Source of the DNA: Nelumbo lutea
Taxonomy: Eukaryota; Streptophyta; Magnoliopsida; Proteales; Nelumbonaceae
Assembly (NCBI GenBank): GCA_022828595.1
Contig: JAKGHH010000001.1
Span: forward strand, 211,185,848 to 211,249,847
Reading direction: 5' to 3'
DNA length: 64,000 nt
In this document: piece by piece, positions 12,401 to 24,933 of the stretch
Layout of the letters: each line of letters begins with the position of its first letter
How positions within the stretch are numbered: the first letter of the stretch is position 1
Program-made: the position numbers and the translations under genes
Notes under the pieces: generated by a model
What the model saw: the letters and a program-made list of their open reading frames with translations, nothing else
The model's database searches: none
Told to the model about the DNA's origin: nothing

Positions 12401-15400
12401 CTTTGTTTGTTTCATATGACTTGCTTCCTGGTCGTGACAAAATCACCTTGGCTGATGGTTCTCTTGCTCCTATTTCTGGCAAGGGAACTGTCAAGCCTAC
12501 AGACTCCTTACTCTTATCTTCCACTCTTCATGTACATCTGTAAGTAGCTTGACCAAGTCATTGAATTGTTGTGTAACATTTTTCCCTTCTCACTGTGTTT
12601 CAGGACCTGAAGTCTCAGAAGGTGACTGGGAGTGGCTATGAAGCGAATGGAAAATACTTGCTCAACACCCTGGCCAATGCTTTGATCATCCCAAGAATGT
12701 TGCTTTTGGTTCTATTTTTTCAGACTCTGTCAGTCAAATTATGTTGAGTCATTGTCGGTTGGGTCACTTACCTTTTTCTGCTTTAAGTCATTTTCTTCCC
12801 AAACTGTTTAAGGGAGTCAGTGTGTCTAGTCTCAATTGTGAGTCATGTCAGTTGTCAAAGCATTGTAGAAAAAAATTACCCTATGAGCAATAAAAGATCT
12901 TTTTTTCCTTTTCATATTGTACATTCTGATGTGTGAGGGCCTTACTACTTATCCTCTATGGGGGTTACAGATACTTTATCCTGTTTATTGACTTTTCTAG
13001 ATTCACTTGGATATACTTAATGAAATCCCGGGATGAAGTCCCAAGACTTGTGAGGCAATTTCATGAGTTTGTTTTAACTCAATTTGATACCAGAATTAAG
13101 GTTTTCAGATCTGACAATGCAAAAGAGTATTTTGAGAAGAGTTTATCCTTGTATCTCTCTGACATGGGGGTTATTCATCAAAGCTCCTGCGTTAGAACCC
13201 CTGAACAAAATGGAGTTGCTGAGAGGAAAAATAGACATATTGTTGAAGTTGCAAGGAGCCTTTTGTTTGCCTCACATGTTCCCACAAGATTTTGGGGTGA
13301 TGCTGTACTTACTGCTACCTATCTCATAAACCGTATGCCATCCAGGGTTTTAGGGTTTAAATCCCCCTTCAGTCTTCTTCATCCAGACAAGGATCTCTTC
13401 CCAGTTCCCCTTCGTGTGTTTGGTTGTACCTGTTATGTTCACATTCCAAGTGTGCATAGACATAAGTTTGAACCGAAAGCCCACAAATGCATCTTCCTTG
13501 GTTACTCCCCCACACAAAAGGGTTATTGTTGTTTTGATCCAAATGCTGGCACCCGACATGTCTCTATGGATGTTACCTTTGATGAACTTTCTCCTTTTTA
13601 TGGTTCCTCTTAGGAAGGACATTGTCAACAGGGGGAGAGTCTGTCACAAGTTTTTGCTCTTCCACTTCCTGTCCCAGTTGAGTCTCTTGACAAGCCTGTA
13701 TCCTCACCAAATGAATCAAAGGAGGATCAGTCACTTCATTTCTCTTGTCTTAGTGCCCCTATTTCTTTACCTCCTCGTCCTACTCATAATCCCAAAGTGT
13801 ATCAAAGGCATAGATCCATAAATGAGCAAGTTGTTTCCCTTACAACAGATGAGGCTCATACATTCCCAATCACAGATGAGATAATAGGTACTGCTTCAGC
13901 TCCTTTGGAATCATCATTCCCAGACCTTGATGTCCCCATTGCTGTTAGGAAAGGGAAGCGGAAGTGTACTACACACTGCATTTCCAAACACCTTTCTTAT
14001 GACCTGCTTTCTCCTTCATACTTTGCCTACCTCTCTTCTATTGCTTCTAACCCCATTCCTAGGTCTGTATCAGAAGCTCTTGGGATTCCAGAATGGAGAG
14101 ATGCCATGAAGACTGAAATGGATGCTCTACGTGCAAATGGTACTTGGGAGGTGGTGGATTTGCCTGAAGGGAAGGGTGGTGCAAGTGGGTTTTTACCATT
14201 AAATACAGGGCTGATGGAACTATTGAGAGGTACAAGGCCAGGCTTGTTGCAAAAGGTTACACACAAACATATGGGATTGACTACCTGGAGACTTTTTCCC
14301 CTATTGCCAAGATGACATCTGTGAGGGTTCTTTTATCTCTGGCAGTTCACTTTGATTGGCCTCTCTATCTTAGATGTAAAGAATGCATTTCTGAATGGTG
14401 ACTTACATGAGGAGGTCTACATGTGTCTTCCTCCAGGAATGTATGGGAGAGATATGCAAGGAAAGGTATGTAAATTAAAGAAATCACTTTATGGTCTCAA
14501 ATAATCTCCTAGAGCCTGGTTTGAGAGATTTAGAGCTGCACTTGTTAAATTCGGCTATGTTCAGACACAATCAGATCATACTCTGTTTGTGAAGAAAAGT
14601 GGATCTCTAGCAGTGTATCTCATTGTGTATGTCGATGACATTATAGTGATTGGTGATGATGCCTCAGGCATTCTGGCCCTTGAAGTCTTTCCTCCGTACA
14701 GAATTTGAGATTATAGATCTGGGGGAGTTGAGATACTTCCTTGGCATAGAAGTTGTCAGATCCAAGGATGGGATTCTTATTTCCCAGAGGAAATATGTCT
14801 TTGATTTGTTGTCTGAAATTGGAAAAATGGGTGCAAAACCAGCTGCAACTCCCATTGATATGAGTTACAAACTTTCAGCTTCGGATGGAACTTTGTTGGA
14901 AGACAAAGGGGTCTTTTAGAGACTTCTTGGGAAGCTTTTGTACTTGTGCATGACTAGGCCAGATATTGCGTATGCTGTCAGTTGCATTAGCCAGTTCATG
15001 CATGCTCCTAGAGATACCCATAGGGCAGCAGCAGAACGGATTTTGTGCTATTTGAAAGGCTCTCCAGGAAAAGGAATTCTATTTACCAAGCATGGTCATC
15101 TGAAACTTGAAGCCTATACTGATGCTAATTGGGCTGGAAATATTGATGATAGAAGATCTACTTCAGGGTATTGCAGTCTGGTGGCTGGTAATGTTGTCTC
15201 TTGGAGGAGTAAGAAACAATCAGTTGTGGCCCGATCCTCCGCAGAAGCAGAGTATAGAGCCATGGCACATGGAGTCTCGGAATTGTTGTGGCCAAGGCCC
15301 TTAATGGAAGAACTTGGGATTGATCATGACAAACCCATGATGTTGTACTGTGATAATCAAGCTGCCATTAACATTGCTCACAACTCGGTACAACATGATA

Positions 15401-15818
15401 GAACCAAACATATTGAGGTTGATAGACACTTTATTCGAGAAAGTCTCCTCCGGTGAAGTGTGTCTTCCATTCATTACTTCTGAAGGACAATTGGTAGATT
15501 TCCTCACCAAGGGCATTTCCAAGGCAAGGCTTCAACATGACACTGGCAAGCTGGGCATGGTTAACATCTATGCTCAGCTTGAGGGGGAGTGTAGAGGAGA
15601 TGGGCCGAATGGCCCATAGACTGTCATTTCATGTTATGTTATGTTTCTCTTTGTTATGGGCCTTATTCTGGGCCCATACTCTGTAATGTTCTGTTTTTTG
15701 TATTTTTCTGCCCACTCAAGGGCCTCTCTGTAATTTGTCAAAGATTAACATCTTAATAAAATGTTTAGAGTGTTAGAGTGAGGTTATGTTCGAACTTCTC
15801 ACTCTCTAACACATTGCC

Positions 15819-15854
<36 letters not shown>

Positions 15855-18800
15855 TCTCTTGTTTGCTTATTTTCTGTTTTGCATCTAATCTCAAACAGTT
15901 CCATACATCAAGTGAACTGTTTTTCAACTCAGTGTTCTCAGTTGATGAGATGACCAGAAAGTGGAAGGAGATTGCAGAATTAGGCTCAATCAAGAAGACA
16001 TCAAATTCTTGCTAGACACCTCCACCTCATGGGTTTACCAAACTGAATTTTGATGGCAGCAGCATGGATCCAGAGCCCTCTGGAGTGAGGGGAGTGATAA
16101 GAGATGAAAAAGGGAACCTATTAGCTATGTATTCTGGCCCAATTGGGGTTGGAGATTCTTTGAGGGCTGAGATCCTAGGAGCTCTTGAAGGGATACAAAG
16201 GGCCAAGGAAATGAACTTTAAAAAGTTGATCATAGAAGGTGATTCTGAAATTGTAGTGAATTGGCTAAAAGAGGACTGTTCTATGCTCTGGAAATACAGC
16301 AATGAAAAGAGGAAGTTCAAGTGGCTCACCAAGGATATTGAAATTTGTTGTACATGGATAATGAGAAGTGCTAATGCACTAGCAAATGGTCTAGCTAGGC
16401 AAGGGGTGAACAGTCTATGTTTTGGGCTGTTTTGTAATTGCTCCATGATTTGGGGTTTATAGGGTATTTGGGAGTTAAGATTCTTTAGGTCCTTACCTTG
16501 TAATTCTGGTTTTCCAAACGACTAATAAAATCCACTGTTATTGATAAAAAAAAATCATAATGATAATTCATATTCTTATTTAATGCCATAAATGCACATT
16601 TCTACACAGAGATTATAAGAATTTCATTTGTCTTTTAGGAATACTTACCTTTCATGACTATAAATTAGATAATTTCCATCAATTCTTTATGACCTTTAAT
16701 TTTCTATTGTTTGTTGTACATGGTGGGTTATGTTTTTTTTTACCCCCGAAGGTTTTGAATGCGTAATATACCTTCTTCAGTGTTTCTTGAAGTTTCATAG
16801 AGCACCTGGTAACCAAATTGAGAACCCATATTTCTGGTCAGACCATAAAGCCCCAAAAGAATCAGATAACCTTTAAAAACATTCTAGAACTTTATAATAA
16901 TTATTTGAAGCCCCCCCCCCCCCCCCAAAAAAAAAAAAAAGGGAAATCTGATCCAAATTACCATTAATCAATTTCTTGGCCATCCTATTTATGGATGTTT
17001 GTTCACGGTTGTTTATGGATTATCTGATTTTTTATATACCTTGGAAACCAAAACCAATCACCAAAGAATTTCTGAAATGGCATTTATTAGAAGAACTGGA
17101 AAATTAAGCCTAGAAACATAGGTCAGCTTAAGAAAATGGAGGTACAAATCACAGTGCATCATAGAAGAAAGAAATCAAATCTTATGCAAAAACATGCATG
17201 AACATACACAAATTATATGCAGCAAGATAATGGCGATGCTCCACTTGTCTCTTGTGTTCAAATAAGTAATCTTTGAATGATTTGACATATTTATTAACAA
17301 ATGCATAATCGCAAATTTATGCAGGTTTATTTTGACTTCATGAGAAGTTTCCGGACAGAGTTTGATGACTTGTTTGCAGAGGGCCTTATTTCTGCTGTTG
17401 AGATTGGATTGGGTCCTTCTGGGGAGCTAAAGTACCCTTCATTCCCAGAAAGAATGGGATGGAGATATCCTGGTATCGGTGAGTTTCAGGTATCTGTTTC
17501 ATTTATTGTTACATTGCACATATCTTTATTTTTTTTTTCTTTTTTATTCTTTTGGTTGGCAAATAAGTTGGTGGTCAGTCATCACTAATCAGTGCTGAAG
17601 ACAGGATTTGAACCTAGGTTTGTGGTACAAATCCCCTAGAAAAAGGGACTTATCTATCTGATTGCCTCTCTTGTTGCTTGGATTGTCTTGAGAAACATTC
17701 TTAGGTATAATAGACAACTTCTTTTACTTGGTCTCTCTGTTGGAGTAAACCTAGATCCTATGGTTGAATGGCCAATGGAGCAGTCCAATGGTATCATTGA
17801 GCTTGAGAAACATTCTTAGGTATAATAGACAACTTCTTTTACTTAGTCTCTCTGTTGGAGTAAACCTAGATCCTATGGTTGAATGGCCAATGGAGCAGTC
17901 CAATGGTATCATTGAGCTGTCAAATGACATGTATATTGAATAAGAGAAATGCAAGTGCTGTAGACTGTTACAGTTACGACCCTTTCATAAATGAAAGTTA
18001 AACAGGATATTTGTTGGGGTTTGCTATTTAGTTATGTCCTTTCACGAGAACAAGGGTTTACAGCTGGCATTTCGTGTGGAGCAGTGGAGATCTGCTGTGC
18101 ATAAAGGAGGTTGAAGCAGCCACTGTAAGGATTAAGGATTTTATTCTAGGAAACAAGTGCAGTATTAACAATGTTGAGGTATATTGTCTTAGTTCAACCC
18201 TTTTCAAGCAATGACCCTTCTTGATGTCCATGTACCCTATATAGTAAATTTGCACCGAATGTGCAGACATGCAAAACTTACTAGTCAGAAAGTGATTTTT
18301 AGGGGAATTCGGACTCTGAAAAGGCTTGGGTGTAGGTGCTGTCATGGATTTGTGTTTGAGCCTGGGTGACTTCTGAGCTAAATAAACCAAGTTGATGCAT
18401 ATAGTCAAATTATTTCAATTAATGCTTGACGCTCCATTACGACTAGGTTTAGTAATCAGTATCAACATTTTCTATCATTTTATAAAGTTATACTTCATGT
18501 TGGTGATCTTGTAAGTAGCATGACACCTAAGCATTTAAAATAGGTTGGTTCCTGCATGTTCTTTATGCAAATAAACATTCTTTCTTTTCTCTGATCATAT
18601 GTGCAAAACTATGCAGTGTTATGACAAATATATGCAGCAGAGCTTACGAAAAGCAGCAAAGTTGCGTGGACACTCTTTTTGGGCAAGGGGGCCTGATAAC
18701 GCTGGCCAATATAATTCCAGACCACACGAAACTGGTTTTTTCTGTGATCGAGGTGATTATGATAGCTACTATGGGCGATTTTTCCTCAATTGGTATTCAC

Positions 18801-21430
18801 AGACCCTAATAGACCATGCAGATAATGTGTTATCCCTTGCGAACCTTGCATTTGAGGAGACACAAATAATTGTCAAGGTATGCAATGCAACTTTTGTCCC
18901 ATGAAGTTTATTAACTTAGATGTTCTTTCATTTTTTGTCCAGCACATCTTGTAGTGCTACATATTTAATAGTGGTCCATCTGAGGTGTTCTTCACTGTAT
19001 TCTTACTTTCTAAATGTTAATTCTTCAGTCAGTGAACCTCTTGGGTTTTCCAGATCCCAAATTCACTATTATCACTATGTTATTAGCTGTTGAACAGTTT
19101 TCAATTGGTTTGATTTATTTGGCCCTGTTTCAAACAAGATTTCTCACCAATTTAAGAGTTCAGACTATGTATTGATAAGCCATGTTGCATTTTTCTGAAT
19201 AGGGTTGTCTACTTCATATGTTTTGTGGGTAGTCTGTTAAAATTGATGTCATAAACAAAGTTCAGTGAAACGTAAATTCTCTCTGCTAAAGGATGTGTGG
19301 ACTCTTCACAATTTGTTTCCATTATAGCTTCCATAACTGTTTTCATTTCTTTTCTTTTTCTTGTCATTTTGCAAATATTTTTACTCAAGTGTACCTTCAG
19401 TATTATTCTTATTAAATTATTATAAAATGGTGTTGCAATTGTGAAACTATGCAAAGTTCTTTTCTCTTCTTAAAAATTTCCAATATTTAATCTTTTAGGC
19501 TCCATTCACTTTTATTGGAAAAACAAGAAAACACTAACTTTTCTGTATTATTTTTAAATATAAAGATAAGCTTAAAGGGCAAATTCATTTCAAATGTTGC
19601 TGAATTGAGCAGCTGAGTATAGAAGTTATTGCTGAATGGAAAGGATATACCGGACATGTTGCTCATGTAGAAATCTTTGTTGGGGGTTGTGTTGCTTTTT
19701 TGCTGCTATAAATTTCATCTTCCATGACACTTAAATCAATTTACCTCCTTGTCATGGCCATGGTCTCTAGAGTTAATTACAGGGTTGAATATTCCAATGT
19801 GCAGATTCCAGCAATTTATTGGTGGTACAGAACTACAAGCCATGCAGCGGAACTCACTGCAGGATATTATAATCCTACAAATCAAAATGGCTATTCTCCA
19901 ATTTTCGACATTCTTAAGAAACATTGTGTAACGTTGAAGTTTGTCTGTTCAGGACTGCACGTCTCTCCACAAGAAAATAATGAAGCATTTGCAGATCCAG
20001 AAAGTTTGACGTGGCAGGTGATCAATATTCATATTTAGTTTGTTTTTATCCACATTTTTTTCCTTGGGAGGCTATTCGGTATTCTCTGTTGCTTGTGAGT
20101 AAAACCAGAAAGGTTTTCATTTAGTGACAAGCAATAAAAGGCAGCCCTTCATTATTAATTTATTCTTTCTAAAAGATTGTGTATTGGTTACCTTGTCATT
20201 ATTGTGGTATTTAAAGAACCTCATTTCCACGCCTGATATCAGGGGAATTTATGATGTTACTCATTTCTCTGCTACAAACAGAAATAGCATGTGTTTTATC
20301 CAAATCAGTATCTAAGATTTGGTATTGAACTAGATTGTTGGAAGAGGAGTGGCAAGAGCAAGGAACTAAGGGACAATTTAGTTTCCCTGGACAGGGACGT
20401 TCCATCTGTAGATGATCACAGGATTCAAGAGGCGAAGTTCTTAATTATGATACCTGGATACTTATACATGCTTAGGTACCGGTGAAATATGATATTGGAG
20501 GCCAAGTTCTTAACATATACCTGGATACTGTATATGTTAGAAGTTTAATTTATATGACATGATATTAATTTTGTAATTGAAACCTATCTTTGGAATTAGA
20601 TACAGAAGCATGATATAAGCATATTAACTGGACTCTTGCCCAAATGTGAACAGGATCTTAATGGAGTATGTTTCCTGTAGCCGTGTCTGTCATTTTCCAT
20701 ATCTTAGGCATTATTGGTTCTTGCTGTGACTAATCTACCTTCTTTGGAAGGATACAATTTCTCCATTACATTTACAAGTAGAATGGAGAAAAACAACATC
20801 AAGTCTTTGCATTACCTGGGTAAAGTCTGAAAAATCCATGCTTATAGGGAAGAAGAAAGGAGAAAAAGGAAACATTATTGCCATGACAGGGAAGCTGTTG
20901 TAGTGGGAAGCAAAACACAATCTACTTGGATTCTAATTTGTGCAATTACAAATACAAACATACATACATTTATATAACTAATCTCCATTGTATCCTGCAG
21001 GTCCTAAATTCAGCCTGGGATCGGGGATTGACTCTAGCGGGTCAGAATGCAGCTCCGTGCTACGATAGAGAAGGGTACATGAGACTCCTGGACAGTGCGA
21101 AACCTAGAAACAATCCTGATCACCGCCACGTGTCTTTCTTTGTGTATCAACAACCTTCTCTGCTTCATAATGAGATTTGCTTCTCAGATTTGGATTCTTT
21201 CATAAAATGCATGCATGGTAAGTCTTGCTAATTTAGAAATCATCTAATTGTCTCGGCTTATATGGAAGTTTTGGAAAATGAATGGTGGAAGTTTTTCTGT
21301 CCATTATCAATCAAAATAGGATTCTGTTCGTGATGGATGTAATTTGGTAACGTAGACTGTTCAACTGGTAGGCTTTGTTTTCAATTATTTTGAATCCTTA
21401 TGACTATTTGCAGGTGATGTACAACCATGA
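6449..21430 (+). CDS. BAM8: BAM8-like beta-amylase-domain protein (3' part of gene)
   Basis: Eight exons join in frame: 6449-6520, 6714-6917, 7764-7958, 17325-17489, 18617-18877, 19805-20017, 21001-21217 and 21414-21430 (stop TGA). They give 447 residues of a glycosyl hydrolase 14 domain, all with GT-AG borders. The closest family I recognise is plant BAM8, a nuclear BZR1-type beta-amylase thought to act as a transcription regulator rather than an enzyme; '[14 protein letters not shown]' and '[16 protein letters not shown]' are characteristic. The acid Glu is present (E191 in [10 protein letters not shown]), but the partner catalytic Glu is replaced by Gly (G349 in FVCSGLHV), fitting a non-catalytic role. 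The near-invariant Asp before CWWG is His (H58). The BZR1 DNA-binding exons are not in the window. Intron 3 (9.4 kb) is inflated by a LINE and a copia element. The protein ends five residues after CMHG. Confidence 0.93.
6918..7763 (+). other. BAM8 intron 2
   Basis: AT-rich intron bounded by CAG|GTAACA and a polypyrimidine tract ending AAG. I see no mobile element with defined ends. Confidence 0.7.
8202..8455. mobile_element. hAT-like MITE with CAAGGTTCAAA ends
   Basis: A short element with imperfect inverted ends, CAAGGTTCAAAGTATCGATA on the left and TATCGATATTTTGAACAATG on the right. Both ends are rich in GATACG repeats. The flanks are TTTATATA and CTTATATG, a plausible decayed 8-bp duplication. 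The ends match those of the larger element at 45881-47128. It lies in BAM8 intron 3. Confidence 0.68.
8904..10068 (+). mobile_element. LINE (L1-like), first part, split by copia
   Basis: The 5'-truncated start of a LINE in BAM8 intron 3. It is preceded by the target duplication ATCATAATGATAAT (8890-8903). Fragments encode the end of the RT region ('NLALLGKW'), a linker, and a zf-RVT-like part ('[13 protein letters not shown]', 'LCKFNGEPD') with stops and frame shifts. The frame near 10050 ('LKTLELFAV') resumes after the copia element at 15935 ('[13 protein letters not shown]'). Confidence 0.88.
10069..10397 (+). repeat. 5' LTR of copia element
   Basis: Direct repeat of 15590-15929, beginning TGTAGAGGAGATGGGCC and ending TTTTTCAACT, immediately before the primer-binding site. 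The CAGTG target duplication precedes it at 10064-10068. The two LTRs differ at few positions apart from the length of a CT microsatellite, which suggests a fairly young insertion. Confidence 0.92.
10398..10410 (+). promoter_or_regulatory. Primer-binding site (tRNA-iMet type)
   Basis: TGGTATTAGAGCG directly follows the 5' LTR. It differs by one base from the usual plant TGGTATCAGAGC primer site complementary to the 3' end of initiator tRNA-Met. Confidence 0.88.
11251..15589 (+). pseudogene. Ty1/copia gag-pol, frame-broken
   Basis: The full copia order is present. Gag has a UBN2-like start ('[15 protein letters not shown]'); a zinc knuckle has C-x2-C-x4-H-x4-C spacing (about 12023-12064). Protease carries '[12 protein letters not shown]' (about 12350). 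Integrase carries '[10 protein letters not shown]' and '[13 protein letters not shown]' (12933-13613). RT carries '[15 protein letters not shown]' and 'YVDDIIV' (about 14270-14650). RNase H carries '[18 protein letters not shown]' and '[11 protein letters not shown]' (about 15120-15270). Stops and shifts occur in gag (after 11493 and near 11970), before integrase, in RT, and at 15454, so it cannot make Pol as it stands. A purine tract, GAGGGGGAG (15581-15589), abuts the 3' LTR. Confidence 0.93.
15590..15929 (+). repeat. 3' LTR of copia element
   Basis: Matches the 5' LTR at 10069-10397 and carries a longer (CT)n tract near 15825-15852. It is followed by the second CAGTG target duplication at 15930-15934, after which the host LINE reading frame resumes. 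Confidence 0.92.
15935..16553 (+). mobile_element. LINE (L1-like), second part with RNase H
   Basis: Continuation of the LINE begun at 8904. It holds the RNase H region ('[16 protein letters not shown]', '[13 protein letters not shown]', '[12 protein letters not shown]', '[10 protein letters not shown]'), with stop TAG at 16459-16461, then 'TTATTGATAAAAAAAAA'. The second target duplication ATCATAATGATAAT is at 16554-16567. In 'ALANGL' the last acidic position is Asn instead of Asp. Without the copia element the LINE copy is 1784 bp. Confidence 0.9.
16568..17324 (+). other. End of BAM8 intron 3
   Basis: AT-rich intron sequence with a C16/A14 homopolymer pair near 16911-16940. It ends with the acceptor ...TTATGCAG. 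No gene is seen. Confidence 0.6.
17687..17916. repeat. Tandem duplication, 115-bp unit (BAM8 intron 4)
   Basis: Two adjacent copies of a 115-bp unit, 17687-17801 and 17802-17916. They begin CTTGAGAAACATTCTTAGG and differ at one visible position (TTGG versus TTAG). This suggests a recent slip or unequal exchange in the intron. Confidence 0.93.
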
Positions 21431-21861
21431 TTTGACTGAACATTCATTGCAAACTTCTTGTGCTTATGCGGAAAGTGAAGAAAAGGAAAAGGAGCAAAGA
21501 GAAAGAGTTACTGGTTCTAAGCATGAAATATAGGAGAAAGTAAACCCTTCTGTATTCTTATTTAAATGTTCTTTCCCAAAACAAAACGATTCCTTGGTTT
21601 CCTTGTATCATGCTCCTTGCAATTCAATCGTTGGTTGTGTTTTGGTTCCCTCACCCAATTTCATTTTACAGTTGCACGGGTTGCATGATCCATTCTCAAG
21701 ACACTCGGTCGTGGCAAATGCAAAATCAGGAAATAAATATCACCTAAGACTTTTTAGAGTATTCGTATCAAAATCGAGTCACTGGTTTCAATCTAATTTT
21801 GAGTGTTGAGTTGGCCCAGGATTTGTACCATCGAAATGCAGTATATGCTGTATCAAACACA
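21431..21861 (+). other. Probable BAM8 3' UTR and flank
   Basis: Sequence directly after the BAM8 stop. AT-rich, with an AATAAAT motif near 21733 that could serve polyadenylation. The transcript end is not determinable. Confidence 0.45.
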
Positions 21862-22127
21862 GGCTGTGTTTGGTTGCAGTGCAAATTTATTTGCACAAGT
21901 ACAAATGCATGGGAGTGCAAATTCTTAGTTTAATTTTGTTTTGGATTTTACTTTATTCTGCTTCATGTCTTAACTTGTTTCATTTTACTGCAATGAAACA
22001 AAATAAACTAAAATTTGAAACAAAAATATGTCAGTTTACACTAAAATTTTAACTTATTTCATTTTACTTCATGTCTTAACTTATTTCATTTTACTTTAGT
22101 TTATTTGTATTGCAACCAAACACAGCC
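21862..22127. mobile_element. Tourist-like MITE
   Basis: Inverted ends GGCTGTGTTTGGTTGCA and TGCAACCAAACACAGCC enclose AT-rich repeats with multiple copies of a TTTCATTTTACT motif. TTA follows the right end but the left flank is ACA, so the TTA duplication of PIF/Harbinger elements is only half visible. Confidence 0.78.
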
Positions 22128-22236
22128 TTAAACAAAAAAAAAAAAAAAAACATTACATAGCACAGGTTCTAACTATTCCGGTGTTGAATGTCACCAAACT
22201 GATCTATCCTTGAAAATTTTTGGCTTTCTGCCCTGA

Positions 22237-22285
22237 GGCTGTGTTTGGTTTGAAAGAAAAGGTAAGGATCAAACCAAACACAGCC
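22237..22285. mobile_element. 49-bp mini-MITE
   Basis: Almost only the two inverted ends remain, GGCTGTGTTTGGTTTGA and TCAAACCAAACACAGCC around a 15-base spacer. It is a deletion product of the same end family as 42081-42204. Confidence 0.78.
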
Positions 22286-24582
22286 TAATATAAACAAAAT
22301 TTGCATTATCAAAAAAGACAACTAAAGAAGAGATTTGGTCCAGACAACTTGAAAATTCAATATTTCCAAGGGTACAACTCCGGAATTCCCGCCTAAAAGA
22401 ATCCACCAGAATTTCCTGGACAACCCTTCATAGCTAATTTTGAGTCTGAAAAGATTGTAATAATCTTCCATTCATTCTTGAACTTTAGCAAGAAGACATT
22501 TCAAAACAACTCCTTTCAGGGGGGTTTGAAACTTTATTCAACTTCCCACCTGCAGCCACCAGAAACTTTCCATTATTAGGGAATACACAAAAAACCATAC
22601 GAGGTAATAGAATTTCTATGGTTCTATATCTAGCCCCCATCGAGAAACCAAACGATGCAATGGAATTCCTATTGGGATACAAAACCAAATTATTATCAAA
22701 CTGGGGCCTATGGTTGCTTCCAAAATTGTGGTCTTTGGGGGAAGCACTGGGTCTGGGTGAATTCAAGACCCGAGAGACCTAGCGCAAAACCCAATTGCAG
22801 GAGCGATTAATGTTTGAGAACACAGTCGATCTTCCTGGCTTTTCAAACAAAACACCACATTACAGCTAACCAGGCTAAGAAACAAATGAAATTGTTTCAG
22901 CAAATGGAATTGGGTTAAATCCTGAATGGAGTTATTATCAACCACCTACTTCCCAGGACTTGCAAAAAGAATAACTCTCACAAAAAGGCATTACAAAAAA
23001 TAAATGACAAACAGTTTCAGCAACATCATGACACAACTAACAGCTATCATCCTGGACGATGCCTATTTGTAACAATAAAACATCTCACAAGTATCTGAAA
23101 AGTTTATATCTTGGGGGAATCTTGAGTTTCCAAATTATTTTGATCCCAGTAGTTACATTGCTATCCACCTGCGTATTATTTTGTTTCCACTCAAGCCAAA
23201 CAAAAATCCTTCACACAAAACTGACCCTTCTGGTTTTTTACCTATACCATTTACTCTCTGGCATTCACTATTTTTTGGACATCTCTGATCTCTCAGAAAG
23301 ATGCTGTTCAGAAGGTTAGTTTGCCACTCCTAGATTGTTCATCCACTTGATCTTTTATTTGAAGATCCTTCCATTGAAAAAACACAGGTCCCATGGGTGC
23401 TTTAAATCCTTCTTCTGAAGGGATCCAAGCAGTTTGCCAAGCATTCAAGTCAGACCTCGAGTGGATTTGAACTTCTATATCTGTGAACATGGAACGAAGT
23501 TCCCGACGTAAGGTCTTCCAAAATGGTGAGGCAGACTCTAGGATTTTCCTAGGGACTTGGTTAAGTATTTACTCTGTAACAACTTAACCAATAGAGTCTC
23601 TTTCAGACAAAAATCTCCACCCAATCTTACAGATTAGAATCCTATTAACAGTTTCCATCCTTTAAAAACCTAGACCGTCCATTTTGCCCATTTTAAGTGC
23701 CCTTTACCTTACAATTCATTCCACCAAAAGGCTTTTTGAATTTCCCAACAATGGGATGGAACTGATTGAAGAACAGATTGCACTAAAACTTCTTTCCTGC
23801 ATAGGATAAAGATACGTCTTTCCAACTATTCAATCTGCTTTTTAGCTTGTCCAAAATAAATTCCAAAGATTTTGCCTTATCCCTTTCAAAGCATTGGTAT
23901 ACCCAAATATTTGACATTTGCATCTGACTTTCATTCCAAGATATCTTCTTAGCATTCTTGCTCCATTTGGTGGAGTTCTTTGATTAAAATAGACCCCTGA
24001 TTTTTGAAAGTTTACGCTCGGTCAGAAAACTCTTGAAATTTGTAGATGAGTTCCACAAAATCTGCTACCTCCACCTTGTTTACCTTCCCAAATAATAAAA
24101 CATCATGAAAAAAAAAAAGAGAAATACTAGGGGCCTCTCCTGCTAATTTAGTTCCCAAAAGTTTGCTCTTTTCATTAGCTTTCTTGGTAAGCCTAATAAG
24201 CCCTTTCACGGTTATGACAAATAAATAGGGGGAGATTGGATGCCCTTGCCTTAGACCCCTAGTGAACCCAAAACTACTTTCTGGTGCACCAGTACTAAAA
24301 CTCTACTGTCAACACACTGGCATGTATCATTTGACACCATTCTTCTAAGAAACCTAGAGATTTTAAGACCCAAAGCAGGTATTCCCACTCTAAGTCATAG
24401 ACTTGAGAAAAATCAAACTTTATAGTCATAAGCACTTCCCTTAACCATTAGTTTTCATATAATGTGGTAGCTCTTAAATAATAATCACACTGTTGTGTAT
24501 TTGTTTACTTGGGTTAAAGGCTGTTTGCATGGGTGAAATACACTTGCGAAGAAAGGGTTTTAATATATTGGCCATTCATTTA

Positions 24583-24933
24583 GGCTGCATTTGTTTTCGG
24601 TGTAAACTGTTATCAATGTAAAAATACATTGATGGAATTCAATGTCAATGGGTTTAAAATGAGTGAACCCTTGGAACTTTTTAAAGTGATAATTAATGTA
24701 AATGCTATATCGATTATCATTGTAAAACTCAACCGTGAGTGAGGTTTAACTTCGGCTCCAATCAAATGCATGAAAATACAGATCAAGAATAGAATTTTAC
24801 ACCACTCCATATTTACACTAAAAACAAACAGCGACAAATTTTACACCAGTCCATATTTACACTAAAAACAAACAGCGACAAATATGCAAGAGTTTTACAT
24901 CAACTCACATTTACACCACAAACAAATACAGCC
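24583..24933. mobile_element. Tourist-like MITE with TTA duplication
   Basis: Ends GGCTGCATTTGTTTT and AAACAAATACAGCC, flanked by TTA at 24580-24582 and 24934-24936 as expected for PIF/Harbinger MITEs. Inside is a tandem repeat of about 48 bp (near 24795-24885, 'CATATTTACACTAAAAAC'). It is inserted in the - strand LINE. Confidence 0.85.

Noticed and set aside
15822..15853. (CT)n tract as a promoter element
   Set aside because: It is inside the copia 3' LTR and is a length-variable microsatellite also present in the 5' LTR.
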